Assembly: GCF_042662625.1 (NCBI RefSeq)
Contig: NZ_JBHSXH010000015.1
Span: 1-64,000 of the forward strand
Length of the DNA: 64,000 nt
Reading direction: 5' to 3'
DNA from: Halopelagius fulvigenes
GTDB taxonomy: Archaea > Halobacteriota > Halobacteria > Halobacteriales > Haloferacaceae
In this document: positions 52,664 to 60,957 of the stretch, one piece after another
Layout of the letters: the number at the start of each line of letters is the position of its first letter
How positions within the stretch are numbered: position 1 is the first letter of the stretch
Notes under the pieces: generated by a model
The model's database searches: none
The model's input: the letters and a program-made list of their open reading frames with translations, nothing else
Told to the model about the DNA's origin: nothing
Position numbers and translations under genes: made by a program

Positions 52664-52900
52664 TCAGTCGGCCTTCGGAGCAACGGGTTCCTGCGTTGTC
52701 TCCTCAAGCGACGAGGTGATTCCTTTCGCCAGTTTGAACACGGCCGCTTTGTGGTCTGTCTTGGACTTGTGGATGGACGTCGGTCGGACCCCAAGTTCGT
52801 TATACGCAGTAAGTGGAACGTCGTCTTCTTCCCACTGTTCTACGTGACTGTGGACTTCTGCGAGCAGGCCGTGCAGGTGGATGAGCTCCTGCTTCTTCAT
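52664..52900 (-). CDS. UPF0058-family small protein
   Basis: A 78-residue protein of the archaeal UPF0058 family, recognised by MKKQELIHLHGLLAEVHSHVEQWEEDDVPLTAYNELGVRPTSIHKSKTDHKAAVFKLAKGI. The two His-containing segments suggest metal or nucleic-acid binding, but the role is not known. A TATA element (AGTAATATAAT, about 52927-52937) predicts transcription from just before the ATG at 52900. Confidence 0.92.
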   Translation of the reverse strand: MKKQELIHLHGLLAEVHSHVEQWEEDDVPLTAYNELGVRPTSIHKSKTDHKAAVFKLAKGITSSLEETTQEPVAPKAD

Positions 52901-53106
52901 GAGCAGCAGTTTGTTACAACCGGAGGATTATATTACTATCTTGACTCGCGTTAACACACGCCTTTCAAAATCGGGTGGATTACCCGGTCAATTCAGGCGT
53001 TTTTAACGTCTTCAATAGTGAAGGTTATCATCTGTTATCAGCCACATAACGGCGTGTCGAGCGATTGGCGTGAACGTTTTAGGGACCGCGTCCCCTCACG
53101 TCAGGT

Positions 53107-53514
53107 ATGGACTACGAGGATACTCTCGACCGGGCGCTCGAGGAGACGCCGGACGTCGCGGAGGGCGAACACCGCTTCGAAGTCCCCGACCCGACGATTC
53201 GGCAGGAGGGTAACGCGACGGTGTACGAGAACTTCGAGGACACGTACGACCGCCTCGCGCGCGACCCGGACCACCTGCTGAAGTTCCTGCAGACGGAACT
53301 CGGGACGAGTGCGAACGTCGACGCTCGGGACCGCGCCCGGTTTACGGGGTCGTTCAAACAGCGTCGGGTCGCCGACGCGATAGACGAGTACGTCGATTCG
53401 TTCGTTCTCTGTAGCGAGTGCGGGTCGCCGGACACGCGACTCGTCGAAGAACAGGGCGCGACGGTGCTGAAGTGCGACGCCTGCGGGGCGCTCTCGCCGG
53501 TCCCCGACCAGTAA
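53107..53514 (+). CDS. Translation initiation factor aIF2, beta subunit
   Basis: The beta subunit of the factor that brings initiator tRNA to the ribosome. At 135 residues it has the archaeal form: an N-terminal helix for gamma binding, the central domain (HLLKFLQTELGTSANVDARDRARFTGSFKQRRVADAIDEYVDSFV), and a C-terminal zinc ribbon (CSECGSPDT...LKCDACGA, four Cys). TATA GTTTTAGG (53070-53077) precedes it by about 30 bases. It is divergent from the UPF0058 gene. Confidence 0.96.
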   Translation: MDYEDTLDRALEETPDVAEGEHRFEVPDPTIRQEGNATVYENFEDTYDRLARDPDHLLKFLQTELGTSANVDARDRARFTGSFKQRRVADAIDEYVDSFVLCSECGSPDTRLVEEQGATVLKCDACGALSPVPDQ

Positions 53515-53624
53515 CGCCGGTCGCGACACGCCGACTCCTTCTCGCCGCATCGCGCGCTACCGAACTCGATAGCGGTCGCTCCGTTACCGAGCGTCTGATT
53601 CCCCCGTTTCACCGAGTAACGAGG

Positions 53625-53804
53625 CTACTGAAACTGTTTCACCGTTTCTAGGTCGCGTTCGGTCCGCATGAACTCCGACAGTCGCCGGGTCGCCCCGCAC
53701 CCTTCGCACGTAAAGTTCTCCTTCGGGTCGAACAGATCAGTCGGCGCAGACTCCCAGTCCTTCCGACATTCGGGACACAACAGACGGACAAAGGCTTCGA
53801 CCAT
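53625..53804 (-). CDS. Small zinc-ribbon protein (DUF7836-like)
   Basis: A 59-residue protein, MVEAFVRLLCPECRKDWESAPTDLFD..., with two CxxC knuckles (CPEC, CEGC) forming a zinc ribbon and the ending EFMRTERDLETVKQF that I associate with a conserved haloarchaeal family. The ATG at 53804 is preferred because the family begins MVEAF; an in-frame ATG at 53819 is the alternative and either fits a nearby TATA-like box (53830-53839 or 53847-53854). The function is unknown. It converges with the aIF2-beta gene. Confidence 0.8.
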   Translation of the reverse strand: MVEAFVRLLCPECRKDWESAPTDLFDPKENFTCEGCGATRRLSEFMRTERDLETVKQFQ

Positions 53805-53934
53805 GTGGTCAGGTGACATTTGGCACGTCAATAAATGTTTCCGCGAATATAATACGCGCCGGCGGACGGCGACGGTCGGCACGTCTTCGGCCGAAATACG
53901 GCGATAAACCGCCGGTTATCGGCTCTCGGCGTTC

Positions 53935-54089
53935 GAAAAAAGCCCGGAAAGGGAGGTGTGGATAGAGTTACGGGACGCGTCGGAGACGCAGAGACGAGAG
54001 GAGAACACGGAGAGAAGACGGAAAGAGAGAGAAGAGAACCGTGGGCGGTTGTCGTCGGCGTCACCAGAGTCCCCGCACCGCTGAGCGAT
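53935..54089 (-). terminator. tfb 3' region: pyrimidine-rich tract and oligo-T terminator
   Basis: Downstream of the tfb stop the minus strand is strongly pyrimidine-rich (about 53990-54045, e.g. TCTCTTCTCTCTCTTTCCG) and ends with CCGGGCTTTTTTC (T6 at about 53936-53941), a standard archaeal oligo-T terminator. The tract has no coding potential. Confidence 0.6.
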
Positions 54090-55082
54090 TTACGCGAAGA
54101 TTCCTCGGTCGTCCGCTTCGAGGAGTTCCTTGTAGCGGTTGCGGATGGTGACCTCCGAGATGCTCGCCACGTCGCTCACCTGACTCTGCGTCACCTTCTC
54201 GTTGGTGAGCAGGGCGGCGGCGTAGACGGCGGCGGCCGCGAGGCCGACCGGCGACTTCCCGGAGTGGATGCCGGACTCCTTCGCGTTGCGCAGCAGTCGA
54301 CGCGCCTCTCTCTCGGCCTCGTCGGAGAGGTCGAGGTCCGAGGCGAACCGCGGGACGTACTGCTCGGGGTCCGCGGGCTCGATTTCGAGCTTCAGTTCGC
54401 GGACGACGTAGCGGTACGTCCGGGTCAGTTCCATCTTGTCGACGCGGGAGACGCGCTCTAACTCGTCGAGCGAGCGGGGGGTGCCCGCCTGCCGCGCCGC
54501 CGCGTACAGCGACGCCGTCGCGACGCCCTCGATGGAGCGTCCCGGCAGCAGATCGTCGCTGAGCGCGCGGCGGTAGATGACCGAGGCCGTCTCGCGGACG
54601 TTCTCCGGCAGACCGAGCGCCGAGGCCATCCGGTCTATCTCGCCGAGCGCCTGCTTCAGGTTGCGCTCCTTCGAGTCGCGGGTGCGGAACCGCTCGTTCC
54701 ACGTGCGGAGGCGCTGCATCTGTTCGCGCTGGCGCGCGGACAGGGACTTCCCGTAGGCGTCCTTGTTCTGCCACCCGATGTTGGTCGAGAGACCCTTGTC
54801 GTGCATCATGTGGGTCGTCGGCGCGCCGACGCGGGACTTCGAGTCGCGCTCGGAGGAGTTGAACGCGCGCCATTCCGGGCCGCGGTCCACGGAGTCCTCC
54901 TCGACGACGAGTCCGCAGTCCGTACAGACGGTCTCGCCGTGTTCCTCGTCGGCGACGAGGTCGCCGCCGCACTCGGGACAGGTCTCTTCTCGTTCGGTCT
55001 CGTTCGTTCGTTCTTCCGTCTGCTCGTCGGTCGTTCGCTGGCGGTTCGTGCTGACGTACTCTCGGATTGTTGTATCGCTCAT
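54090..55082 (-). CDS. tfb: Transcription initiation factor TFB
   Basis: The archaeal TFIIB homolog that binds the TBP-TATA complex and the BRE and recruits RNA polymerase. The 330 residues contain an N-terminal acidic tail, a zinc ribbon (CPECGGDL...CTDCGLVV, residues about 35-57), the B-reader/linker region (GPEWRAFNSSERDSKSRVGAP), and two cyclin-like repeats (about 130-225 and 230-325). The second repeat ends with the BRE-recognising helix-turn-helix (QSQVSDVASISEVTIRNRYKEL). Haloarchaea carry several TFBs; which paralogue this is cannot be told here. The promoter contains a palindrome over its start site. Confidence 0.97.
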   Translation of the reverse strand: MSDTTIREYVSTNRQRTTDEQTEERTNETEREETCPECGGDLVADEEHGETVCTDCGLVVEEDSVDRGPEWRAFNSSERDSKSRVGAPTTHMMHDKGLSTNIGWQNKDAYGKSLSARQREQMQRLRTWNERFRTRDSKERNLKQALGEIDRMASALGLPENVRETASVIYRRALSDDLLPGRSIEGVATASLYAAARQAGTPRSLDELERVSRVDKMELTRTYRYVVRELKLEIEPADPEQYVPRFASDLDLSDEAEREARRLLRNAKESGIHSGKSPVGLAAAAVYAAALLTNEKVTQSQVSDVASISEVTIRNRYKELLEADDRGIFA

Positions 55083-55156
55083 GGTGTTGGGTGTTGACGC
55101 AGACTCGCCCAGGCCGGTGGAAGAGGGGAGAAAGAAGATGCCCGGACCGGCTGAGT

Positions 55157-55190
55157 CCTTACCCTTAGTAAGGCGGGAGACTACTTAAAC
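55157..55190 (-). promoter_or_regulatory. tfb promoter with a palindrome at the start site
   Basis: TATA GTTTAAGT (55183-55190, minus strand) places the transcription start near 55157-55160. CCTTAC-N5-GTAAGG (55157-55162, 55168-55173), a perfect 6-bp inverted repeat, covers that region. The remaining leader to the ATG is about 75 bases, long for a haloarchaeon. Confidence 0.65.
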
Positions 55191-55218
55191 CTTTGCTCGA
55201 TTTCGGAGCGGCAAAACC

Positions 55219-55265
55219 GACTCACCACGCCTCAATAATCGTGAAATCAAGCGATTAGGTGAGTC
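55219..55265. repeat. Nested inverted repeat between corA and tfb
   Basis: GACTCACC (55219-55226) pairs with GGTGAGTC (55258-55265). Inside, AATCG (55237-55241) pairs with CGATT (55252-55256). It lies in the corA 3' region and upstream of the tfb TATA box, so it may be an RNA hairpin ending corA or a DNA site for tfb control. Confidence 0.6.
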
Positions 55266-55313
55266 TGGCGTTCGGGCAGAAGGGTGTCTTATACCTTTCG
55301 ACACGATTATTCG

Positions 55314-56312
55314 TTACATCCAGCCCTCGCGCTGGAAGTGCACGAGGAGGATGAACGAGACGAGGGCCATCCCGACCATCACCGCGGGGTACCCGAACGC
55401 CCACTCCAGTTCGGGCATGTTGTACGGACTGTTCGCGAAGTTCATGCCGTACACGCCGACGACGAACGTGAGGGGGATGAATATCGTCGCCACGACGGTG
55501 AGGCGCTTCATCACCTCGTTCGTGGACTGCGAGAGTGCGTTGAGGTAGATGTCGCGGGCCCCGCGCGCCAGGTCGCGGTACGTCTCCGTCAGGTCCACCA
55601 CCTCCACGAGGTGGTCGTACACGTCGCGGTAGTAGCGTTCTGTCTGTTCGCGGACGTGGACGGCGTCGCCGCGCGAGAGGACGCCGATGGCCTCCCGCGT
55701 CGGCCAGACGACCTTCCGGAACGAGAGGAGGTCGCGTCTGACCGCGTTCAACGACTCCAACACGTCGTCGTCCGGGCCGTCGAGGACGCCCTCCTCGACG
55801 TCTTCGATGGTGTCCTCCACGTCGTCTAAGAGGTCGAAGTAGTCGTCCACCACGCGGTCGACGACCCGGTAGGCGGCGAAGTCCGGGCCGTACCGGAGCG
55901 TCCGCCCGTCGCGGTTCTCCACCGACTGCCACACCTGCGACACCGCGCTGACCGGTCCCTCCTCGTCGGTTATCGTGACCAACCACTCCGGACCGAGGAA
56001 CAGTCCGACCGGCCGCGTGCGAACCTCCTCGTCGAACGTCGTCTCCCCCCGTCGAAGCATCGCCGTCTTCACGAGGACGAACGTGTGCGCGGGGTACTCC
56101 TCGGTCTTCGGCCGCACGTCGTTTTGGATGTCCTCGACCGCGAGGGGGTGGACGCCGAACACGTCGATTATCTGCTCCAGTTCCGCGTCCGTCGGGTCGG
56201 CGACGCGCACCCACGTCGTACCGGGCGCGTCGCGCGCCTCCCGGAGGTCCGTCTCCGACTCGACTCTGACCTCGTTGACGTCGCCGGCGTCGTAGACGAG
56301 CGACGAAATCAT
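55314..56312 (-). CDS. corA: CorA-family magnesium channel
   Basis: A 332-residue divalent-cation channel. Residues 1-240 are the cytoplasmic funnel (ending in the long stalk helix), and two C-terminal helices follow (about 270-290 and 303-325) with the selectivity motif YGMNF and the NSPYNMPEL loop between them, then a short basic end. Its ATG overlaps the stop codon of a 56-residue membrane protein by four bases (ATGA), so the two are translated together. Confidence 0.96.
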   Translation of the reverse strand: MISSLVYDAGDVNEVRVESETDLREARDAPGTTWVRVADPTDAELEQIIDVFGVHPLAVEDIQNDVRPKTEEYPAHTFVLVKTAMLRRGETTFDEEVRTRPVGLFLGPEWLVTITDEEGPVSAVSQVWQSVENRDGRTLRYGPDFAAYRVVDRVVDDYFDLLDDVEDTIEDVEEGVLDGPDDDVLESLNAVRRDLLSFRKVVWPTREAIGVLSRGDAVHVREQTERYYRDVYDHLVEVVDLTETYRDLARGARDIYLNALSQSTNEVMKRLTVVATIFIPLTFVVGVYGMNFANSPYNMPELEWAFGYPAVMVGMALVSFILLVHFQREGWM

Positions 56313-56479
56313 TCCGCGACGTCCCCCTCGATGCTCCGGCCGATAGAGTAGAGCGTAACCCCGACCATCACGCCGATGACCGACGCGGAGCGACCAGGAT
56401 ACGCCTCGACGGTTCCGAGGACGTACCCGACCACTCCCAAGACGGTCAGGGCGATACCCGCGGCCCGCAACCTGTTCAT
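56309..56479 (-). CDS. 56-residue two-helix membrane protein coupled to CorA
   Basis: An ATG at 56479 begins a frame of 56 residues: a basic start (MNRLRAAG), a first helix (IALTVLGVVGYVLGTV), a short loop (EAYPGRS) and a second helix (ASVIGVMVGVTLYSIG), then SIEGDVAE. It is a real gene candidate because its TGA overlaps the corA ATG exactly (ATGA), its hydrophobic pattern is regular, and third positions are GC-rich. It could be a regulatory or assembly partner of the CorA pentamer, or an unrelated small protein in the same operon. I know no family. Confidence 0.78.
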   Translation of the reverse strand: MNRLRAAGIALTVLGVVGYVLGTVEAYPGRSASVIGVMVGVTLYSIGRSIEGDVAE

Positions 56480-56573
56480 GTCCGATTCTTTCCCGCAGGG
56501 GAGAAAAGCGTTGTTCGGTCGGCGGCGGTCCGATTTCCGGACGGAGCGTTCGCGTCCGGGCGTCGTCCGCCGG

Positions 56574-57218
56574 CTACGCGGGGTGCTGGATGGCCCGCAT
56601 CATCGAGAGGACGTTCTGCTGTTCGCCGTTCAGCGGTTGCGGGTAGATGCCGATGGCGACCACGAAATCGTCGCCGTCGCGGTACTTCGTGACGTGGACG
56701 TACACGTCCACCTGCCGTCCCCGGACGTTCGCCTTTCCGGCGAACTTCGTCACTTCGGTCTCCGTCCCTTGGACGGTGATGGTTCGCGAACTCACCTCTC
56801 GAACGTCGGAGAGGCCGCTGTATCGGTTCTGCACGAGTTCAACGAGGCGCGCGTTCGAGTAGTCGCCGATGGGGTTGAGCGTCTGTCCGGCGACTTCGAC
56901 GGCGGGCGTCGAGACGACGGTGAAGACGCCCACCTTCGCTTCGACGACCGCGAGGTCCAGCGACTTCTCGTACGTCGTCATCTTGTTCTCGGCGACGACC
57001 GTTCGCTCCTGCCCGGCGACGCTGAACGTGCGGTTCACCTCGACGGTTCGAGTCCCGTTCGAGGTGTAACCGGCGTTCGACGCCACGGACTCCTCGACGA
57101 CGGCCGGGTCGGCGGAGACGGTGAGCGGTTTCTCACCGGTGAGGACGCCCACGCATCCGCTCGTCGAGACGAGCATCGCGACTGCGAGAAGGACGGCTAC
57201 TGTACGGCGGATTTTCAT
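56574..57218 (-). CDS. Lipoprotein, DUF6517-like
   Basis: A 214-residue exported lipoprotein: RRTVAVLLAVAMLVSTSGCVG gives a signal peptide with the lipobox TSGC, so Cys about 22 is the predicted lipid-anchored residue. The mature domain is a beta-rich haloarchaeal domain (SADPAVVEESVASNAGYTSNGTRTVEVNRTFSVAGQERTVVAENKMTTYEK...) that I associate with DUF6517, of unknown function. It is a single gene 94 bases upstream of the CorA operon on the same strand. Confidence 0.85.
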   Translation of the reverse strand: MKIRRTVAVLLAVAMLVSTSGCVGVLTGEKPLTVSADPAVVEESVASNAGYTSNGTRTVEVNRTFSVAGQERTVVAENKMTTYEKSLDLAVVEAKVGVFTVVSTPAVEVAGQTLNPIGDYSNARLVELVQNRYSGLSDVREVSSRTITVQGTETEVTKFAGKANVRGRQVDVYVHVTKYRDGDDFVVAIGIYPQPLNGEQQNVLSMMRAIQHPA

Positions 57219-57251
57219 AGTGTGCGACCGTTTCGCGCCGACAGAAATAAA

Positions 57252-57683
57252 CTACGTGGACCGCGCCGGACGGTCGTCGGACGCGCCTCGTCCGTCGTCG
57301 GCGTCGTCTGCGTCGCCCACGCCGCGGGACTCGTTCGCCCGCCGGACGACGCGCCCGCTGTACCAGTAGTAGGCGAGTGCGACGAACGGGAGGGTGAAGG
57401 CCGCCCCGAACCAGAGGTGCCGGGAGTGCCCCCAATCGACGCCCTGCCGCCGGAGCGACTTGATGTCGGCGCGAATCAACCCGGCGAAGAAGAGGTGGGT
57501 GACGAGGACGACGGCCAACGCCCCCCGCAGGTCGAACCAGCCGACGACGAGGAACAGGACCGCGCCGATTCCCCAGATGACCGGGAGGATCGGCCGGTAG
57601 ACGCCGCTCACCGACGGATCGTCCCGCTCTCGTTCGACGTCGCGTCCCCGCCTGTAGCCGTCGCCGCTCGAACCGCGACTCAT
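57252..57683 (-). CDS. Small membrane protein, unknown function
   Basis: A 143-residue protein with a hydrophilic Arg-rich N-terminus (1-30) and three predicted helices (RPILPVIWGIGAVLFLVVGWF, GALAVVLVTHLFFAGLI, LWFGAAFTLPFVALAYYWYSG), then an Asp-rich tail. The tryptophan and tyrosine at helix ends are typical of membrane proteins. I recognise no family. It ends 33 bases before the lipoprotein gene, same strand, so the two may be cotranscribed. Confidence 0.75.
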   Translation of the reverse strand: MSRGSSGDGYRRGRDVERERDDPSVSGVYRPILPVIWGIGAVLFLVVGWFDLRGALAVVLVTHLFFAGLIRADIKSLRRQGVDWGHSRHLWFGAAFTLPFVALAYYWYSGRVVRRANESRGVGDADDADDGRGASDDRPARST

Positions 57684-57726
57684 CTCGTCCGTTCTACTCG
57701 GCGCACACGGTAAAAGGTCGTCGCGG

Positions 57727-58266
57727 TCAGCCGAGGTACCGAACCTCGACGGTGTGGGGTTCGCCGTCGAGCGAAATCGTAACCGCGTCCGCGAGTGAGT
57801 CTCGGACCGACGCGCGCCACCGTTCGACGGCCTCGGCGTGCCGCGCCCTGTGTCGCTCCCGCGTGTACGCCTCCTCGGACGCCCGCAGTTCGTCCCCCGT
57901 CCGGTCTACGGTCGGATACGGCAGGTCCTCGGCGAGAAACGCCTCGGGGCCGACGTGAAGCGGCGTCACCTCGCCGTCGTACTCGCCCTCCCCGCCTTCG
58001 ACGTGCAACCGCGCGCGCATCCGCCCGGCGAACGGCGGCGTCACGCGGAGGACGGCGTCCGTCCCGCGCCGTTCGTTCGCCTCCAACGCCGTCACCACGT
58101 CGTCCGTCGTCACCGCGAGCGAACGGACGACGCGGGGGTCGGCGGACCCTCCGGCGTCGGCACTCTCGGACGCATCTCCCGACACGTCGCCGGGCGAATC
58201 GCCGGACGCGTCGCTCTCCGCCGCGCCGTCACCGCCCGACCGAGAGCGTTCGCCGTCCGCGCCCAT
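57727..58266 (-). CDS. Conserved haloarchaeal protein, unknown function
   Basis: A 179-residue soluble protein. Residues 1-45 are an acidic/Gly/Ser disordered region. The core (about 46-179) includes VRSLAVTTDDVVTALEANERRGTDAVLRVTPPFAGRMRARLHVEGG and a long charged helix (RASEEAYTRERHRARHAEAVERWRASVRDSL). No catalytic or cofactor motif is visible. Its start lies 3 bases after the stop of a 44-residue zinc-ribbon gene, so they form an operon. Joint function in nucleic-acid or metabolite handling is only a guess. Confidence 0.8.
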   Translation of the reverse strand: MGADGERSRSGGDGAAESDASGDSPGDVSGDASESADAGGSADPRVVRSLAVTTDDVVTALEANERRGTDAVLRVTPPFAGRMRARLHVEGGEGEYDGEVTPLHVGPEAFLAEDLPYPTVDRTGDELRASEEAYTRERHRARHAEAVERWRASVRDSLADAVTISLDGEPHTVEVRYLG

Positions 58267-58269
58267 CGG

Positions 58270-58404
58270 TCAGTCGCCCGCCGTCACCCGCGGTTCGGCG
58301 TCCGGCCCGAGTTCGCCGCCGCAGTCCGGACAGTTCGCCCGGAACGAGCCCGGAGAAACCCGTGCGCCACACTCTCGACAGACGAATGACACCCGTTCAC
58401 TCAT
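58270..58404 (-). CDS. 44-residue zinc-ribbon protein
   Basis: An ATG at 58404 opens a 44-residue frame with two CxxC pairs: MSERVSFVCRECGARV and ANCPDCGGELG. This is a rubredoxin-like/zinc-ribbon micro-protein of a kind common in haloarchaea. It is immediately followed by the 179-residue gene (stop 58270, next start 58266). Confidence 0.85.
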   Translation of the reverse strand: MSERVSFVCRECGARVSPGSFRANCPDCGGELGPDAEPRVTAGD

Positions 58405-58861
58405 TTGTACGACGCCACGTTAGTCGTTCGCATTGTTAAGACTTGCCGTGGTATCGGGGACGGCCGATATCTGCGGCCGGCGAGTCAGAGGGCGGGAAGG
58501 AGGGTGCGCCACCCCGATGAACCGCACCTCGCAAGGTCCGCACTGACCCCTACCGAGACCGCGGTACGGCGCGGAGGTCCTCCGCCGGCGACGGTACGAC
58601 GAGTTCGCTCCCGACCGGTCGCCCGCCACCGTTGCCGGTTTCGACTCCTCCGGGCCTGCATGCGGTGCTCCGTAGACCGGGAGACGGCCGAGGGGCGCGT
58701 CGGAACGGAGCGATGCGACGAATGTAGCACCGATTACAATTTCCGGCTACCGTATCACTCAAACTTCCTAAAACTCGGCGAGATGCCGTCTAATGCAACC
58801 AAATGGTCTACGGACGTAATGACAATGTAATTATGTGGGCCGCGATGGTCCGAGACCTACT
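58405..58861. other. Long intergenic region between divergent genes
   Basis: 457 bases without a credible gene. The left end is the promoter of the zinc-ribbon operon. The right 150 bases are AT-richer and end in a TATA-like TGTAATTATG (58826-58835) that serves the Tat-exported protein at 58862. Frames in the middle are Arg/Pro-rich shadows. No RNA gene was recognised. Confidence 0.5.
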
Positions 58862-59440
58862 ATGGATGGAAACGAGACAGACGGTAGCGGTGATTCGCGC
58901 AGAGACTTCATGAAGAAGGGTGCACTGGCCTCGGGGGCGGTCGCGCTCGGCCTCGGAAGCTCCGGGAGCGCTGTCGCGCAGGAAGACGGTGGGGACGACG
59001 ACGACATCCTCCTGAACGACGAGAAGATGGACTGCATAATGTACCAGAACGACTTCCGCCCGGAGGCGGAGTTCATCATCACGACGCCCGTCGTCGACTG
59101 GACGCCGAACGCGCCCGCGAACCTCGGAAGTCCTTTCGAGGGGTACAACACTCGGATGATAAGTTACCGTAACACGGGTGATAAGGTGCTGTTCTTCCAG
59201 GCACAGGACGCCCAGATTCCGAACTACAGCGAAGAGGCGGGCTACGTCGTCGACGACGACGAGTCGTTCGGCGAGAACGAGTTCACCCAGCCGGAAGTGT
59301 ACTCCCTCTGGAACGAGGCGAGCTTCTACGAGGGGACGAACCGGCTCGTGAAGGCCAACTTCAGCCCGGTCGAAGAGGACTACGAGAACAGCCTTTTCGA
59401 GGGCGAAGGCTTCGACGAGAACGACGGCTGGCTCTGGTAA
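58862..59440 (+). CDS. Tat-exported protein, unknown function
   Basis: A 192-residue secreted protein. DSRRDFMKKGALASGAVALGLGSSGSAVAQ is a twin-arginine signal with likely cleavage after AVAQ (about residue 39). The mature part is acidic (EDGGDDDDILLNDEKMDCIMYQNDFRPEAEFIITTPVVDW...) and rich in aromatic residues. There is only one Cys and no catalytic motif. A TATA element at 58826-58835 and the preceding sequence support the ATG at 58862. A T6 run at 59470-59475 just downstream can end its transcript. Confidence 0.82.
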   Translation: MDGNETDGSGDSRRDFMKKGALASGAVALGLGSSGSAVAQEDGGDDDDILLNDEKMDCIMYQNDFRPEAEFIITTPVVDWTPNAPANLGSPFEGYNTRMISYRNTGDKVLFFQAQDAQIPNYSEEAGYVVDDDESFGENEFTQPEVYSLWNEASFYEGTNRLVKANFSPVEEDYENSLFEGEGFDENDGWLW

Positions 59441-59459
59441 CGCACCGCGGTCAGCACCG

Positions 59460-60767
59460 TCAGTCTCCCTTTTTTCGGCCAGTCCAGACGAGAGCCGCTT
59501 CGACCGCCGCCCACCCGACGACGACGAGGAGTTGGAACAGCATCCCGACGGCTTCGGCCGCCGAAACCCACCCGGGAAGCGCGAAGAGCGCGCCGTTGAG
59601 GATGACGCTCGGGACCAGCGAGGTGACGCGGACGGTCAGCCACGACGCCGGCCCGTCCGCGAGGGTGACTCGGCGGTCGGCGTAGTCGAGTCGCGCGGCG
59701 CTCTCGCCGCCGGTGCTCTCGTCGCCCGTCGGAAGCACCTCCGCGTCGTACACCCCGTCGGGAACGTCCGCCCGCCAGACGACGCTCCCCGTCTCGTTCA
59801 CCGCGAAGATGCGGTTCCCGTGCGAATCGACGAGGACCGTGTTCCCGTTCGGAAGTCTGTCCGCGTCGCGCGGCCAGCGGAGTCGCGCGTCCCGCCACCG
59901 CCACGTCCGCGTCCACGTCCCGTTCTCTCGTTGGTACTCCACGATGCGGTTGTTCTCCGAGTCCGCGACGACGACGGCGGGGCCGCCTCGCTCCCTCGGG
60001 ATGTAGTCGGGGTTGTGCTGTTCGTAGAGGATGCTCCGGTTATCATCCTCGCCGAGCGTCCAGTTGTGGAGCATCCCCTCTCCGGGCTCTATGAACACGA
60101 CTTCGTCCATGTTCCGGAGGCTTGCCATCACGCGGCCGTCGTCGAGGTACTCCACGTCGTTGAGGTGCGACCAGTCTCCGGGGTACTTCCCGCCGCTCTC
60201 CTTCGCGTACGCCTCTCGGACTCGCCACTCCCAGATGACCTCGTCCGTCGTCGTGTTCACCATGTACACCCCGTCTCTGCCCGTCCTGATGTCAGCGACG
60301 AGCAGCACCGACTCGTTGACTCGGTCCACGTCGTGAATCTGCGATGACCCGACGCGGGGACTGACGACCGAGTACAGTCGCTCGGACTCGCCCGTGGTGA
60401 GGTTCACCCGCCGCACGACGTTCCTGATGCACTCCTCGGCCGCACACCGCGACGGGTCGACGCCCTCGCTGGCGACGTACGTGACCGTCCGCGCCCCCTC
60501 GGAACTCGGGTCGACGTCGTGGTAGATGTCGAACGTCCGTTCCCGGTAGATTCGCTCTCCGTCGGGACCGTACGCGACGAGTTGGCTCGGCCCCGTCGCG
60601 TCGATGGTGTACGCCGTCACCGCCCCGGGCCCCGACTCCATCGAGGGGTCCGTCGTCCGGTCGGCCTCCGCGGCGGTCGCCGTCAGAACTGGAACCGCAC
60701 CGACGAGTAGTAACGAGAGCACGACCACCCTGAACCGACGCCGATTCCGTCTCACCGGTCCTAACAT
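59460..60767 (-). CDS. Arylsulfotransferase (ASST)-family beta-propeller protein
   Basis: A 435-residue exported and membrane-anchored protein. An N-terminal hydrophobic segment (RFRVVVLSLLLVGAVPVLTATA) is a signal peptide or anchor, followed by a six-bladed propeller (about 45-360) with blade repeats such as SSQIHDVDRVNESVLLVADI, WSHLNDVEYLDDGRVMASLRNMDEVVFIE and WPRDADRLPNGNTVLVDSHGNRIFAVNETGSVVW. Two C-terminal helices (about 385-430) end the protein. The blade motifs match ASST-type arylsulfotransferases; the catalytic His is a candidate in the HNW/HLND segments, but activity is not assured. Confidence 0.85.
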   Translation of the reverse strand: MLGPVRRNRRRFRVVVLSLLLVGAVPVLTATAAEADRTTDPSMESGPGAVTAYTIDATGPSQLVAYGPDGERIYRERTFDIYHDVDPSSEGARTVTYVASEGVDPSRCAAEECIRNVVRRVNLTTGESERLYSVVSPRVGSSQIHDVDRVNESVLLVADIRTGRDGVYMVNTTTDEVIWEWRVREAYAKESGGKYPGDWSHLNDVEYLDDGRVMASLRNMDEVVFIEPGEGMLHNWTLGEDDNRSILYEQHNPDYIPRERGGPAVVVADSENNRIVEYQRENGTWTRTWRWRDARLRWPRDADRLPNGNTVLVDSHGNRIFAVNETGSVVWRADVPDGVYDAEVLPTGDESTGGESAARLDYADRRVTLADGPASWLTVRVTSLVPSVILNGALFALPGWVSAAEAVGMLFQLLVVVGWAAVEAALVWTGRKKGD

Positions 60768-60957
60768 CTTCTGTGGTCTCGACCTGATGTCGTAGGTCGG
60801 CTCTGAACCTGTTGACTATTGTGGCTAGGGAACCGGTACCGGCGTCACCGCCGACGAAAAACGGGGAGTCTACGGAGGCGGTGCGCCGAGGCGCGGGGCC
60901 GACGGCGGTGCGACCGCATCGAGAACGCATATACAAGGCCGACGTGAAGGAGTGCGT

